A stretch of 64,000 nt of DNA, from NCBI GenBank assembly GCA_032716605.1, contig CM064495.1, positions 47,262,896 to 47,326,895 of the forward strand, written 5' to 3'. This stretch comes from Paralithodes platypus (taxonomy: Eukaryota; Arthropoda; Malacostraca; Decapoda; Lithodidae). Shown here one piece after another: positions 1 through 13,099 of the stretch; the stretch's first letter is position 1; every line of letters starts with the position of its first letter. The translations under genes and the position numbers were made by a program. Below the pieces are notes generated by a model. The model was not told the DNA's origin. It did not search any database and saw nothing but the letters and a program-made list of their open reading frames with translations.

Positions 1-85
1 CGTTTATGTACTCAAGAGAGGGGGGTATTTTGTCTTAAGTGCTTGGTTTTTGGTTTATGTATATATTAATGTATTTATTTTTGAG

Positions 86-376
86 TTTCCTCGCTAGACC
101 TCCATCAAGCTTAAAATAGTACCCCCTAGACTCCCTTTCAAGATAAATTTGTACATTTTTCGGTTCCTTCTAAAATTACAGGCTTGTTATCGCTCGCCAG
201 GAAAAAAATCATCACCTAAATGGCACAAAAGGTCTTAACATTGACGAAGAAATGGGGCAAAAGGTCTTAAAATCGACAAACTAACGGCACGAACATTTTA
301 AAACCTCAAAACTAATATGGTAAACATGAGGGAGAAGGGGGTCCCTAAAAAGCGAGTACTACCTCCCCTTAAGTGG
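86..376 (+). mobile_element. MITE family M6, left end lost
   Basis: CTAGACCTCCATCAAGCTTA, TTGTACATTTTTCGGT, TCGCTCGCCAGGAAAAAA and the right end ACCTCCCCTTAA. Confidence 0.6.
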
Positions 377-439
377 AGTGTTTAATCAATCGTTATCTTA
401 TTCTGGTGTATCTGTGGACGAGGCAGGTGGGTGTGGAGG

Positions 440-440
<1 letters not shown>

Positions 441-514
<74 letters not shown>

Positions 515-541
515 AGTGTGTGTGTGTGTGTGTGTCTGTGT
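441..541. repeat. (TG)n microsatellite
   Basis: About 100 bp, interrupted twice by AGAG; the open frames over it are artefacts. Confidence 0.95.
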
Positions 542-1204
542 CTGCAGGTTCCTCTGGGTGTGCAAGAAAGTGTAAAGTACAAGCAGAGACAGCAGACGTC
601 CAAGCAGCACAAGCAACTCCAATGAGGCGAGACGCAACATAGAATTAACTTCCCCCCCCCCCTCCCCCCCAAAATAAAAATGAAAAAAAAAAAATAAAAA
701 AAATCACTGTGTCTTACGTAATTCGAGTGTTGCTTCGAGTGTTGCAAGCGAGACCGACGCGCGTCAAAGACCACCAGATGTCAGGAGGTACTCGGAGAAA
801 AGAAGTAGTTTTATGAGAATTACTTAGTGGGAAAAGGGATGACGAAACCTGTTGCAGGTAGACGGGGGAAATGTATTATAGAGTGGCATGATATACTGTG
901 ATCTCTCTACTTAATGTCGGCATCACACAGGTAGTAAACTTTGTTCATTAGATGTGTTAATTAATATTCTATGTCTGGTAATCGTATGTTGGAGGAATAG
1001 TACAAGAAGTGAAAGAATTGACGAGTTGTAGTGTTGGTGTGGGGAAAGGGTTTGGGCAAATGTAGGAAAGGATTGGGGTGGTAATGGTGCCCTTATGAAA
1101 AACGGTAGAGACAAGGAAGAGTTTAAATTGTTTAGGTGATTTTCTTATTGTAATTTTGATGATTTTTTGGGTAGGAGAGGTCTTATAATGGTGAATAGAA
1201 ACAC

Positions 1205-1312
1205 CATTTGAAGAGGAAGACATTGGCAACGTTTCGCAGATAGCTTCTTCAAATCACTAACCGTTAGTGACCCGAAGAAGCTATCTGCGAAACGTTGTCA
1301 ATACAGTTTTCC
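1205..1312. repeat. Hairpin element with GAAACGTTG motif (Penelope/hammerhead-like)
   Basis: Arms around 1227-1250 (CAACGTTTCGCAGATAGCTT and on) and 1276-1300 form a long perfect hairpin around a short loop. The right arm reads CCGAAGAAGCTATCTGCGAAACGTTGTC. This is one base off a hammerhead CUGAAGA...GAAAC layout with a GUC where cleavage could occur. Outer ends (CACCATTTGAAGAGGA) match the element at 36968-37072. Confidence 0.45.
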
Positions 1313-2097
1313 TCCGCAAAGGGTATTAATATATTTTGATTTAGGCAGCTAAGTTGTTGAAGGCAGGTATAGGGCGTAGAAAGGGTTGTGATAAAGGTCT
1401 AGCGGTGGGAAAGGGTTATACAGGGAGGTAGTGGTGGAGGTGGTGGTGGTGGTGAAGGACAGCTGTGGTCAGGGGGGGTTGGCGTGAGGGAAAGGACAGG
1501 TGCTGTATCACTCACACCACTTAATGGACGTCTCATGGTTTATTCACGTGGTTTTCTTAAATTATAGCATATTTGTTTTATAATTAGGGTACCGGTATAC
1601 AAATTACATTCCTAAATTCAGTTTTTATAATTATAATAATATATATTTTGTTCTATGTGAGTGAGGGAGACAAAAGGCAGAACTGCCTGTAGCAAGTGCC
1701 TCTCCCAGCTTATGCTTATATACAGATAACTGAAAGGGGATTGAACACGGACAAGTTCATTGTCGGATTGCAGCCGAGTCTGGGTAGCTTGCCAATACAA
1801 GTGTTCAGCTACTTTGAACTTCATGTCCCTAGCAAGGCTAGAAGATGTTAGGGTTAAAATGATAACACAGCTGTAAATATAGAGAAGTGGGGGGGGGGGG
1901 GGGGGGGGTGTAGTCGTCACACGATATGATAGTGGTCATGGTGGTTGTAGTACTGATAAGTTGCGTAATAGTAGGGTGATAGTGTGGTGGATGGAGTGGT
2001 AGTAGTGATGGTGTAATGTATGGGTAGTAGAGGAGGTAGTAGTGGTAGTAATAGTGGTAGTGGTACCGGTAGTAGTGGTGGTAGGGGTGTTAAAGGT

Positions 2098-2303
2098 AGT
2101 AAATTCTAGGTTGGGCAGAAATCGTAACCTATAACCTCTCATAACTCAACAAGTACTGGCGTAATCGAGCTAATATTTCAACCAAATAGGAAGACTTAGC
2201 TACGGAATAGGTGTGGAAATTGACAGCTCATTTGCTCCAGACCTTTTTGAGTTACAGAGGGTTAGAGGTTAAGATTTCCGCCCAACCTAGAATGAAGGGA
2301 CTA
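2098..2303. mobile_element. Tc1/mariner-like MITE (end type T1)
   Basis: AATTCTAGGTTGGGCAGAAA at the left and CCGCCCAACCTAGAATGAAG at the right. Shares the core GTGTGGAAATTGACAGCTCA with the other copies. Confidence 0.7.
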
Positions 2304-2460
2304 TATTGGTGGTAGGAACAACAACGGTCAGAGTGAAAGGCCAGATTGGATGTCCCCTTCTACTACTACCCCTACCACCACCACCCCTCCTCCTCCTACC
2401 CCCATCAGCAGTCCTCGTGACGGTGTAAAAGTAGGAAGCCCCCTCTCTCTCTCTCCCTCC

Positions 2461-2681
2461 CTCACACACACACACACACACACATGCTCTCACTCACTCA
2501 CTCTCTCTCACACACACACACACACATGCTCTCACTCACTCACTCTCTCTCTCACACACACACACATGCTCTCACACACACACAATGCTCTCACTCACAC
2601 ACAATTGCGCTCACTCACTCACACACTCTCTCTCTCTCTCTTTCGCTCTCTCCAACCCCCCCCCCCCCCCTCCCCCCTTCT
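2461..2681. repeat. (CA)n/(CT)n compound tract and C-run
   Basis: Higher-order units of ACACACATGCTCTCACTCAC recur, followed by (CT)n and a C-run. Confidence 0.9.
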
Positions 2682-2810
2682 CTCTCAGGTAGTAATGAAA
2701 ACCCTCCCCTCGCCTCCCTGCAGCCTCTTACCCAACAGTACAGATCTAAGAACTTAGGCAGTCCAAGCACTTGTTCGGGAAATACAGATATTTGTAACAC
2801 CCCGTTCTTA

Positions 2811-2965
2811 ATTCATATTAGTTTTCACCCACCCACCAATTAATTTACAAATACACCTAACTAATTAAATCAATGAAAGTAATGAATACATGTGGTACTC
2901 CAAGGACTCGAACCTAGGATATTCACACCGAAATTCCGCACACTAAGCATTACGCTATCAAGACA
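2811..2965 (-). mobile_element. SINE family S1, copy 1
   Basis: On the minus strand a tRNA-like head (GATAGCGTAATGCTTAGTGT, B box GGTTCGAGTCC) is followed by a body with ACATGTATTCATTACTTTCA and a tail near GGTGGGTGGGTGAAAACTAA. Three related copies lie at 32278, 44843 and 63043. Confidence 0.7.
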
Positions 2966-3595
2966 TTTTCTATTGCTCATTAATTAAGGCAACGCACGCT
3001 TTTAAGGGATTGATTACTGAGTGACTTAATCTCTTCAATACGTGTGTGCCTTGTTAATTTGAATGCCATTAGACACTTGTATTCGGCTTAGGAGGGACCT
3101 TAAGGATTTAAAGGAAACTTTATAAATATAACTTGAATAAAATAAACAAAATTGGATTAACGTGTCATCTTAGAAATTGTTCTTGATGAATATTGTGTTT
3201 TATTCTAGCTAGCGCAAGACATTTCCATTCAGTCTATAGGGGGTATGATCTCTGTTGGCGAAAGGGTTAACCTAACATAAACTCGCTCACCTTTACGCAA
3301 TCCCAAACTAGATCCAGACTAAACAGGTATTGCACATCGGGCATGATAAGAGAAAGGAGGTTTTTATAAAGAGTCATTGAGAAGATCGCCTCATATGTTA
3401 CGACAAGGCGAGGTGCTAGAAGGTCTGTTTACACCATCCCCAAAAGGAGCCTGTTTGTGTAAGCCCGTTTGCGGAGAGGCTCTAAATGGAAAAACAACTT
3501 TGGGTTTGCTCGTGGAGGCGAAAAGACCATGGAAAACTCTAAGGGGCGGAAAACCATTTTTTTTTTGTTTTTTTTTTTTTTTTTCCCTAACTGGA

Positions 3596-3990
3596 TGAGG
3601 GAGACAAAAGGCAAACCTGTCTGTGACGAGTGCCTCCCCCAGAGTTGAAAGAGTGACAGGGCCAAAATAAAAAAGCAGTCGAGCCAAAATGCCTGGACAC
3701 ACGGAGTTTTGAGGCAATTTAAGTCTTAGGAAGGAGGCAAGACTGATTCTGGGAGAGAGTTCCAGAGCTCAGCTGTTGAATAGAAAAAAAGACAGAGTAA
3801 CGTTTCACTCTTGGGTTGGAGAGTTGCACAGAGTAGGGGTGGGATTGTGTTGCAAGACGGGTACAACGTGCCCTACGTAGAGGAGGTGGTATACACTAGG
3901 AGAGCTCTGAGGAACACTGATTAGTATTGTAGTAGCGATAGAATAGCGAGAGAGATGCAACATTCCGGCGAAGAGAGAGAAATTGCAGAG
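3596..3990. repeat. Dispersed repeat R3 (LINE-like remnant)
   Basis: GAGGGAGACAAAAGGCAAAC and CAGGGCCAAAATAAAAAAGC recur near 1652-1700 and, inverted, at 60476-60540. 3805-3975 matches 24760-24925 in inverted orientation (CAATGTTGCATCTCTCTCAC). Probably an old retroelement tail; no domain recognised. Confidence 0.5.
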
Positions 3991-4204
3991 AGTTGGTGAA
4001 TAATGCTTGTGTGAACGGCCGCGCGCCAAAGGTCCCTGTACTTCTTTGGCTGACCGAACATTTAATCTCTGACTGAAGGGGACGCACACCAAATGTACCT
4101 AGCTCTCTGGTGGCTTGGTAAAATGGTAAAATTCTCGACCGGCCAGTGTGTGTGTATATTTAGCCGTGTCAGTCGATCAGGGGGCTATTAATACGAGGAG
4201 GGAC

Positions 4205-4470
4205 AAGTGTGGTGGTGGAGGGGGTGGTGGTGGTGGTGGTGGGGAAGCTTGTGAGAGGGGTGGTGGTGGTGGTGGGGAAGCTTGTGCGAGGGTTGGTGGG
4301 GAGGCAACTAATGAGGGAGGTGGAGGTGGGGAAGCTTGTGAGAGTGGTGGTGATTGTGGTGGTGTGGAGGCAACGAATGAGGGTGGTGGTGGTGGTGGTG
4401 GTGGAGAAGTTGGTGAGGGGTGATGGTGGAGGAAGGTGGTGAGAGGGGTGGTGGTGGAGGGAGGTAGGTT
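4205..4470. repeat. (GGT)n-rich minisatellite
   Basis: GGTGGTGGTGG blocks separated by GGGAAGCTTGTG(A/C)GAG and GGAGGCAACTAATGAGG, giving units of roughly 40-90 bp. Confidence 0.8.
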
Positions 4471-4558
4471 GTAAGGGCTGCCGCTAGAGGTCGGAGCATG
4501 TCAGATGGTTCGTTTTCAGGATTGGATACTGGGACACATCGCCCACAAGGCACACATT

Positions 4559-4717
4559 GCAATAACACACATAACAAAGCCACTCCAACAGCTTCCTCTC
4601 TCTCCAACACCCCTTCTTCCCTCTCTACACTCTTCAGAAAAATGGGAAAAGTAGAATGTAGATGCGAGGTGCCGTTGTAAAGGCTTATCCCTCAATACCT
4701 TCACCTGACCTGACCTG
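4559..4717 (+). repeat. Dispersed repeat R1, with empty TTAA-like site
   Basis: AACAAAGCCACTCCAACAGC ... GAGGTGCCGTTGTAAAGGCT then CCCTCAATACCTTCACCTGA. Inverted copy at 17976-18200; a fragment at 4736-4790; a MITE-interrupted copy at 21955-22216. Confidence 0.7.
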
Positions 4718-5179
4718 GCCTACCTACTGTGTTAAAGTAGCTACGAGGTGCCGTTATAAGTCTTATCCCTCAATACCTTCACCTATGATTCTGGATGTGA
4801 GGGGATAGTTGGCATTGGTTTCGGCTATACTGTTTCTAATCCCTGCAATAGTTCCTCCATATCTATATTTTTTGTATCTTTTGCTCTCATATTTCTAAAT
4901 AGGGTAACAAACTGGGGTAATATGGTTTTGAGATTGGAGTGGGTTTGCCACCCTCTTCTTGGACCTTGGCAAGTTAAAATATCCCCCTTACATAAACTGG
5001 TCACATAATTTGCCACACGAATGATAAACGATGACATAAATAGGTTTGATTTGCATATGAAAACACCTGAATGAGATACTACCATTCCGATAAATAAATT
5101 CTTGGGAGTCAGCACGCCATGTTTCGTAAGTGCTTCGGTTGGTGATGTACTGTATAATTATGTACAGTATGTATATTCT

Positions 5180-5290
5180 CACACACATACCCATTGCTGA
5201 GGGTGGCCGATTCGAGATAGAGCCCGAACAGAAACCTTTAAAGTTCCAATTCTTAGGGTACAGGACCACTTTCGCGTTCCCTCTATCTAT
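5180..5290 (+). repeat. Dispersed repeat R5
   Basis: CCCATTGCTGAGGGTGGCCG, GAGCCCGAACAGAAACC and GGACCACTTTCGCGTTCCCT. Confidence 0.6.
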
Positions 5291-5392
5291 CGAACCAGGC
5301 AACTTTTTTTCCATCTCGCTACACTTTTTTTTAGAACACTCAAGCACACAGGTGAAAGTGGGTAAATACACTGTGGAAGGGATCACTGTTAA

Positions 5393-5626
5393 TTGACCAC
5401 TTGCGAGTTCAGGCTACAAGGAAGTTGGAGCCGTAAACATCGATATTAAAGATAAATGCAATAACAATGTGGGTTTCCAGTGGACATAAAGTAAGATAAA
5501 TTGTGTTTATTGTATATATCTTACAGTATCTTACAGTAGATCCTCTGGAAATATATAAATGTGTTATGACCGTATTTTAGCTGATTATTCTCCTAAATAT
5601 TGATGACTACATCTCCAACTTCCTTA
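5393..5626. mobile_element. Palindromic MITE family M5, copy with LINE tail inside
   Basis: TTGACCACTTGCGAGTTCAG ... AACTTCCTTATAG. The middle carries CTTACAGTATCTTACAGTAG (5520-5539), the 3' end of the CR1-like LINE at 53.8 kb. Confidence 0.65.
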
Positions 5627-5639
5627 TAGACCAAAAGGT

Positions 5640-7300
<1,661 letters not shown>

Positions 7301-7309
7301 TCTAAGGGA

Positions 7310-7805
7310 AGGGGTGTTCCTCTGGAACCCTTTCTTCCCCATTAGTTGTGAAATTTTAAGACGTTCGCCCTATTGGTTTGGCGATTTTAAGACCTTTCGC
7401 CTCTTTTTTGTTTTCTCTTTTTTTTTAAAGACCTTTCGGGCCATTTAGGATTAACGAGTGTACCCAACTTTGCTTGTATAATATCAAGTGTCCAGCTTGT
7501 ACATAATTACTAGCAATAATCTATCGCTAAGTGGATGATCACAGACTCCGATTCCAGATCTTGTTTTTATTAATATTGACCTTTATAGGGAAGTACGCGA
7601 CAGGGGTGGCATTCGCGAGATTTAATTTATCCACAAGACCGCTTCAATGTAGCTTCTTACCAAACATTCTAAGGGGAGATTGCGAGTAAGGTGTTTATAA
7701 TTTAGTTTGCTCCCTAGACCTCCATCAAGCTTACAAATAAAACAATAAAAAACCCAAAGACCCTTTTCGAGATAACTTTGTTAATTTTTTTGGTAGAAAA
7801 TTATG
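7310..7805. mobile_element. Two MITE family M6 fragments
   Basis: 7310-7450 (minus) has ACGTTCGCCCTATTGGTTTG and AGACCTTTCGGGCCATTTAG. 7670-7805 (plus) has AAGGGGAGATTGCGAG and CTAGACCTCCATCAAGCTTA. About 200 bp of unannotated sequence lies between. Confidence 0.5.
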
Positions 7806-7917
7806 GCCACACTAGATAATATAAACAACACACAGCTTATAATGAGTCATAGATGCTGCTCCATGCCCACCCCACCCCCCTTCCGTGACTTGATATACCA
7901 CTGACTCACCGGCATTT

Positions 7918-8240
7918 CCCTTTAAGGGGAGATCTCCACTTGAGGGATTTTTTTCTTGATCCCTTTCTCCCTCATGTTTAGCCCCATTGCTTTTGATATT
8001 ATAAAACGTTCGCCCCATTAGCTTGGCGATTTTAAAAAGTTTCACCCCATTTATGTCACTTTTAATACCTTTCGTCCCATTTAGGTGTCGATTTTTTCCT
8101 GGCGAGCGATAGCGAGCCTGTAATTTAAGAGGAACCGGCCTTCGGCCGGGAAATTTGTCTACCGAAAAATGTACAAATTTATTTTGAAAGGGAGTCAAGG
8201 GGGGTGTAATTTCAAGCTTGATGGAAGTCTAGGAAACACA
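7918..8240 (-). mobile_element. MITE family M6, inverted copy
   Basis: Reverse complement of 8740-9081, with the stem CCGGCCTTCGGCCGG intact at 8138-8152. Confidence 0.65.
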
Positions 8241-8363
8241 CTAAAAACCTGCCGTTAACACACTCTGACTCACCCCATCCCTGGCTCTGACCAATGACTC
8301 AATGACTCACACAGCAAGGGGGTAGAGGATGTGTTAGGGTCTCTTCGATTAGTCTTCACGTAA

Positions 8364-8600
8364 CCCCTTTTGTACCGGCCACGTTTTTTATATTTCTTTC
8401 TAGATACATTTAGACTATATATTATGCAGCTCAAAAAGGATCTGTGGTCGTAAAAATCGTTAATTGAGATAGTTCGAAGCCTGTTAATTGCTCTATTTTT
8501 ATTATTATTTATGCATTTTATTTATTTATTTAGTACTGAATACAATAATCTACTTATAGTCAGAATAAAGTTAAAAGGACTGCACTGGTACTGAAAAGGT
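8364..8600. mobile_element. piggyBac-like MITE (family P1), diverged
   Basis: Starts CCCCTTTTGTACCGGCCACG and ends CTGCACTGGTACTGAAAAGG. Flanking sites decayed to GTAA/TCAA. An AT-rich expansion (TTATTTATTTATTT) lies in the loop. Confidence 0.65.
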
Positions 8601-8739
8601 TCAAGTTGAGGGGGCATAGACAGGTTGGGGAGATGAGAAACTCCTAAGAATTATTTGAGAGAAGTAATGGAGGAAAGAAAGAGCAAAGGAGAAGTGACAT
8701 AGGTGACGAGGTGTCCTCCTTGCGATTGTTTAAAGTTTG

Positions 8740-9081
8740 CCCCTTTAAGGGGAGGTATTTAGTTTGTTTCCTACTCCTCCAGCAATCTTAAAATGTCACC
8801 CCCTTGACCCCATTTCAAGATAAATTTGTACATTTTTCGGTAGAAAAATTTCCCGGCCAAAGGCCGGTTACTCTTAAATTACAGACTCGCTATCGCTTGC
8901 CAGGATAAAATCGACACCTAAATGGCACGACAAATCTTAAAATTGACAGAATGGGGCGGAAATTCTTAAAATCACCAAACTAATGGGGCAACCGTCTTAA
9001 AATCTCAAAATCAATGGGGCTAGACATGAGGGAGAAAGGGGTCAAGAAAAAAAATCCCTCAAGTGGAAATCTCCCCTTTAT
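8740..9081 (+). mobile_element. MITE family M6, complete copy
   Basis: Ends CCCCTTTAAGGGGAG and CTCCCCTTTA are inverted repeats; 342 bp. The interior holds a strong stem (CCCGGCCAAAGGCCGG) and repeated CTTAAAAT...GGGGC phrases. Other copies: 86-376, 7670-7805, 7918-8240, 7310-7450. Confidence 0.65.
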
Positions 9082-9092
9082 ACTATCGTCGC

Positions 9093-9242
9093 TGTTTTAA
9101 AACAAGGGATACTGATACAATTAATTTAAAACAAGGGATACTGGTACAATTAATTTAAAACAAGGGATACTGGTACAATTAATTTAAAACAAGGGATACT
9201 GGTACAATTAATTTAAAACAAGGGATACTGGTACAATTAATT
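9093..9242. repeat. 29-bp tandem repeat, five copies
   Basis: Unit TTTAAAACAAGGGATACTGG + TACAATTAA; nearly perfect, with one base change in the first unit. Confidence 0.9.
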
Positions 9243-9544
9243 TGTTTGGAACCTGGTGTTATGCATAATTTTGGCGTAACAATGGTTGTTGACTTAAATG
9301 TGCACTTACCTCTGTAATTGAGATAGTGTGGTACCAAGAACAAAATACGAAATTAAAACATTAACAGAAAACTGTAATAGAAGTGCGAAGATAAGCAACA
9401 TCGACACAACTGATTTTTGTTCTTCTAAACAATGAAGGAATATATAAATACGAGAAAACTGACAACAACGACGAAGCAGAAACGAAGAAAGACGCAAAAC
9501 TTGAAGAGGTTGAACAGAAACGCAAAACAAAAACGAAAGATTAA

Positions 9545-9617
9545 ATGCTACGGGAACAGGCTAAGAAGATACATATAAATGATACGGGAACAGGCTAAGA
9601 AGATACATATAAATGTA
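9545..9617. repeat. 34-bp direct duplication
   Basis: ACGGGAACAGGCTAAGAAGA TACATATAAATG occurs twice in a row. Confidence 0.85.
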
Positions 9618-9713
9618 AAATAAAAAAAGCGGAGACAACGGAATCATTAGAATAAAAGAGATGCATGAACAAAGAAGCAAAATATAATACAGTAGCTAAA
9701 AAAAAAAAAAAAA

Positions 9714-9748
<35 letters not shown>

Positions 9749-10177
9749 TAATACAATCGAAAATACATAAAATTCCCCCAAATTGAGGAAGCAAAAGAAT
9801 CTGAATAACATTGGACCCCCTAAAAAAAAAAAAATTAACACGGAACAGAAAAAGGCAAAAACATACGAGAACACAGCACACCACCAAGCTACAGAGAAAT
9901 ACATAAAATCCAAAAACAGAAAACCAAAGAAGTAGAATAAAAGCGAGACGTAAAAACCGAAAAAAAAGAAAGACAAAAATACAATATCGCCGGGCAAAAA
10001 GTGGAAGAAGGGGATGTGAAAGTCTGTGGGCCACGCGAAGGGCCAGTTAATAACATTTCCTTAAAGGGTAGTCGGTATTTTCGCCTAATAGTTTGTTCGT
10101 GTATAAGTTTTCTTTAGTTTCACTCATAATATGTTTTCTGTCTTATTTTGTTTGTCTTTCACTTGGAAGGCTGTATG

Positions 10178-10378
10178 GTTAGGAAGGGTTAAGTTAGGTT
10201 AGTTGTGTTGGCTTAAATCAGTCGAGTTAGGTTAGTTAGATTAGATTAGTTGAGTTGGGATAGATGGATTATTTGTGTTAAATCAGTTGAGTTAGGTTAG
10301 TTGTGTTGAGTTAGGTTAGTTGGGTTAGTTGTGTTGAGTTAGGTTAGTTGGGTTAGTTGGGTTGAGTTAGATTATTGT
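10178..10378. repeat. Degenerate GTTAGGTTAGTTG repeat
   Basis: GAGTTAGGTTAGTTG-type units over 200 bp, related in wording to TTAGG but not a clean telomeric array. Confidence 0.7.
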
Positions 10379-10749
10379 GATTATATAAATGTTGGTTAAG
10401 AATAAATAATTACTTCAATACTTGACACTGGACACGTTCCCAAGAGCCAATCAGCTGGAATTATTGACATATAGGTGGGCCGAGTATAGGCGAAATAACC
10501 TGTATGCAAACTACCCACACCTGCCTTAAAGAGACGGCCCTATTTTTCCACGTCGGCCAAATAGAAGGATATTTACGTGTTGATGAAGAGTCGCTGGTAG
10601 GCTCGCACGGGTTGATGAAGAGCTCGTATGTTTGTTTGTTTGTTTTGTTTTGTTTTTTGTTTTTTTCCTAAACAATAACCTTGGGTTTCGGTATTATAGG
10701 GATAAAGGTGTACGTCATCATACATTTAGAGATATGTGTATGCTTTTCC

Positions 10750-10753
<4 letters not shown>

Positions 10754-10822
<69 letters not shown>
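10754..10822. repeat. (TG)n microsatellite
   Basis: About 34 uninterrupted units. Confidence 0.95.
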
Positions 10823-10823
<1 letters not shown>

Positions 10824-11523
10824 TATACGTATCCATGGAAAGTTGGCCTATCTTATATTACTAATTAATAGTAAGGTTTGTTTGTCTGTATATTTTAAAA
10901 GATGTTTGGTTTTAGGCATTTGTAAATATATTTGTTTCGTGTCCTCGTGTGTGTCACCAGGAGCAAATAACTAAGCATTGTATTTGCCCCATTCCTCTTC
11001 TTCTTATCCTTTCGTTTCCTACTTACCCTGTCTTTTTCTTGTGTTTACTTAATCGTCTCTTTCGTTTCCTATTTCCCCTGTCACTTCCTTTTCCTATGTC
11101 ATGTCCTCGTGTTATTTGTTATATATTCAATTCCTACAGCTTTCTACTTTCTTCTTCTTATTAATTTCTTTCGTTTTCTATTTCCCCAGTCTCTCTTCCT
11201 TTTCCTAGGCCATGTCCTCATTCTTCTTCTTATCAGCATCATCTTCATACCCCCCTACTTCATCAATGGATTATCTTGCAGCCTCATCTCCTAATCCCAC
11301 ACCTTCCACTTATACTCATCCACCTTCACTTCTGTATCCACTTTACCTACTTCTTTATTCATTTTCTGGCCTTTCTCTTCTCGTACATTTCTTTATCCGC
11401 TCTTCTACCTTCTTCCACTTCAACAGATCCACTCAAGTTCTTCCACACAGCAAAAACCCGACCACCACTCCCTTCCCCCTAGGCCCTTCCAGTTTTCCGC
11501 AAGTCCTCTATTAATAAACTGTG

Positions 11524-11600
11524 TTGGAGGTGTAATGGTCTAGGTGCTTATGTTCTGGGTGTGGTGTACCGAGTTCGAATCCCGGGAGGACCATATGCTT
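11524..11600 (+). tRNA. tRNA-like SINE head
   Basis: A box TGTAATGGTCTAGG and B box GAGTTCGAATCC, then CCGGGAGGACCA and a body starting TATGCTTTCATTGG. A similar head and body occur at 56718. A degenerate TTAA-type MITE follows directly. Confidence 0.45.
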
Positions 11601-11604
11601 TCAT

Positions 11605-11810
11605 TGGTTTATTCAAGTGCATTGGGGCAATGTATTCTGGTTATTATTAGACGATTTCATTCAGATTAGGAAAGGTATATGGAAGTCAGAGTTAATTGAG
11701 ATAGCATTTACCCTTCTGATGCCCACAGATCCTTCCTAAGTCGTATAAAATCGTGTAATGATAGCCAGAATAAACTGTCAAAATGCGTGGTAATCCTCAA
11801 AATGTTATAT
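11605..11810. mobile_element. piggyBac-like MITE (family P1), degenerate
   Basis: TTCTGGTTATTATTAGACGA and ATAAAATCGTGTAATGATAG mark the subterminal repeats; the TTAA ends are unrecognisable. Confidence 0.5.
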
Positions 11811-11934
11811 AACGTTAGTTTTATAGTGGGATATTTTTGTTTATCACTGTATTCATAATTATTTGAGTTTCCTCCAATTCCACCACCACATCCCCTGTAT
11901 ATTTTCTTCCTCGTCTTCTTCTTCTTCTTCTTCT

Positions 11935-12830
11935 TCTTCGTCTCAGTGACGATCTCTCCAGCATACAAAACAGGGTGCTCCATTTATGTATTTTAGTTTT
12001 CTGTTATGCATCTTTCCCCTTGCCTAGCTTACCCCTTCTGATATCCTCCCTCTGGTCAAACTTCTTCCGCTGCCTGTGTTCTTCATCTTCTTATTCTTCT
12101 ACATTCTCCTCCCTGTTCTTCCTCCTCCTCCTCTTCTCTCAGTTTGTCCTCGCCCTCTTTTTCTTCCAGGTATTTATCCTTTTTCTCGTTTTTGTCTTAC
12201 TCTTCTTCTACTCCTTCTCCTCCTTCTTCTTCTTCTTCGTCTCAGTGACGATCTCTCCAGCATACAAAACAGGGTGCTCCATTTATGTATTTTAGTTTTC
12301 TGTTATGCATCCTTCCCCTTGCCTAGCTTACCCCTTCTGATATCCTCCCTCTGGTCAAACTTCTTCCGCTGCCTGTGTTCTTCATCTTCTTATTCTTCTA
12401 CATTCTCCTCCCTGTTCTTCCTCCTCCTCCTCTTCTCTCAGTTTGTCCTCGCCCTCTTTTTCTTCCAGGTATTTATCCTTTTTCTCGTTTTTGTCTTACT
12501 CTTCTTCTACTCCTTCTCCTCCTTCTTCTTCTTCTTCGTCTCAGTGACGATCTCTCCAGCATACAAAACAGGGTGCTCCATTTATGTATTTTAGTTTTCT
12601 GTTATGCATCCTTCCCCTTGCCTAGCTTACCCCTTCTGATATCCTCCCTCTGGTCAAACTTCTTCCGCTGCCTGTGTTCTTCATCTTCTTATTCTTCTAC
12701 ATTCTCCTCCCTGTTCTTCCTCCTCCTCCTCTTCTCTCAGTTTGTCCTCGCCCTCTTTTTCTTCCAGGTATTTATCCTTTTTCTCGTTTTTGTCTTACTC
12801 TTCTTCTACTCCTTCTCCTCCTCCCCTCTT
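11935..12830. repeat. 299-bp tandem repeat, about three copies
   Basis: The phrase GTGACGATCTCTCCAGCATA recurs at 11947, 12246 and 12545. Copies are almost identical. As 299 is not a multiple of 3, the long CT-rich open frames shift frame each unit and are not genes. A degraded fourth start lies at 13014. Confidence 0.95.
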
Positions 12831-13099
12831 CTTCCTCATCCTCGCTTCTTATTCCTCCTCCTCGCCTCATTTCCTCCTCTTCTACCTCTTCCTTGCCTCA
12901 TATTCCTCCTCCTCTCATCTTCCTATTCCTCCTAGCCCCCTCTCCCCCCCCCCCCCTCTCCTTATATCTTCCTCCTCCTCTCCTCTTCCTCTTCTTCCTC
13001 CTGGCGTTATAGTGTTCTCCCCAGCATACAAAACAGTGGTCGGCCCTTCTAGTCGGCCCCTCCCGCTGACCGAAGCAGTTTGTTGCCTGGGGGACCCCT

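Larger units (their letters stand above)
381..2095. other. No gene; low-complexity and unassigned sequence
   Basis: Besides (TG)n, a C-run (650-668), poly(A) patches, the hairpin at 1205 and a (GTA/GTG)-rich stretch (1930-2090), nothing codes. Confidence 0.6.

Noticed and set aside
12076..12935. Long CT-rich open frames (172-246 residues) that could pass as membrane proteins
   Set aside because: They arise from a 299-bp tandem repeat and flanking CT-rich DNA. The unit is not a multiple of 3, and the Leu/Ser/Phe-rich peptides are low-complexity.
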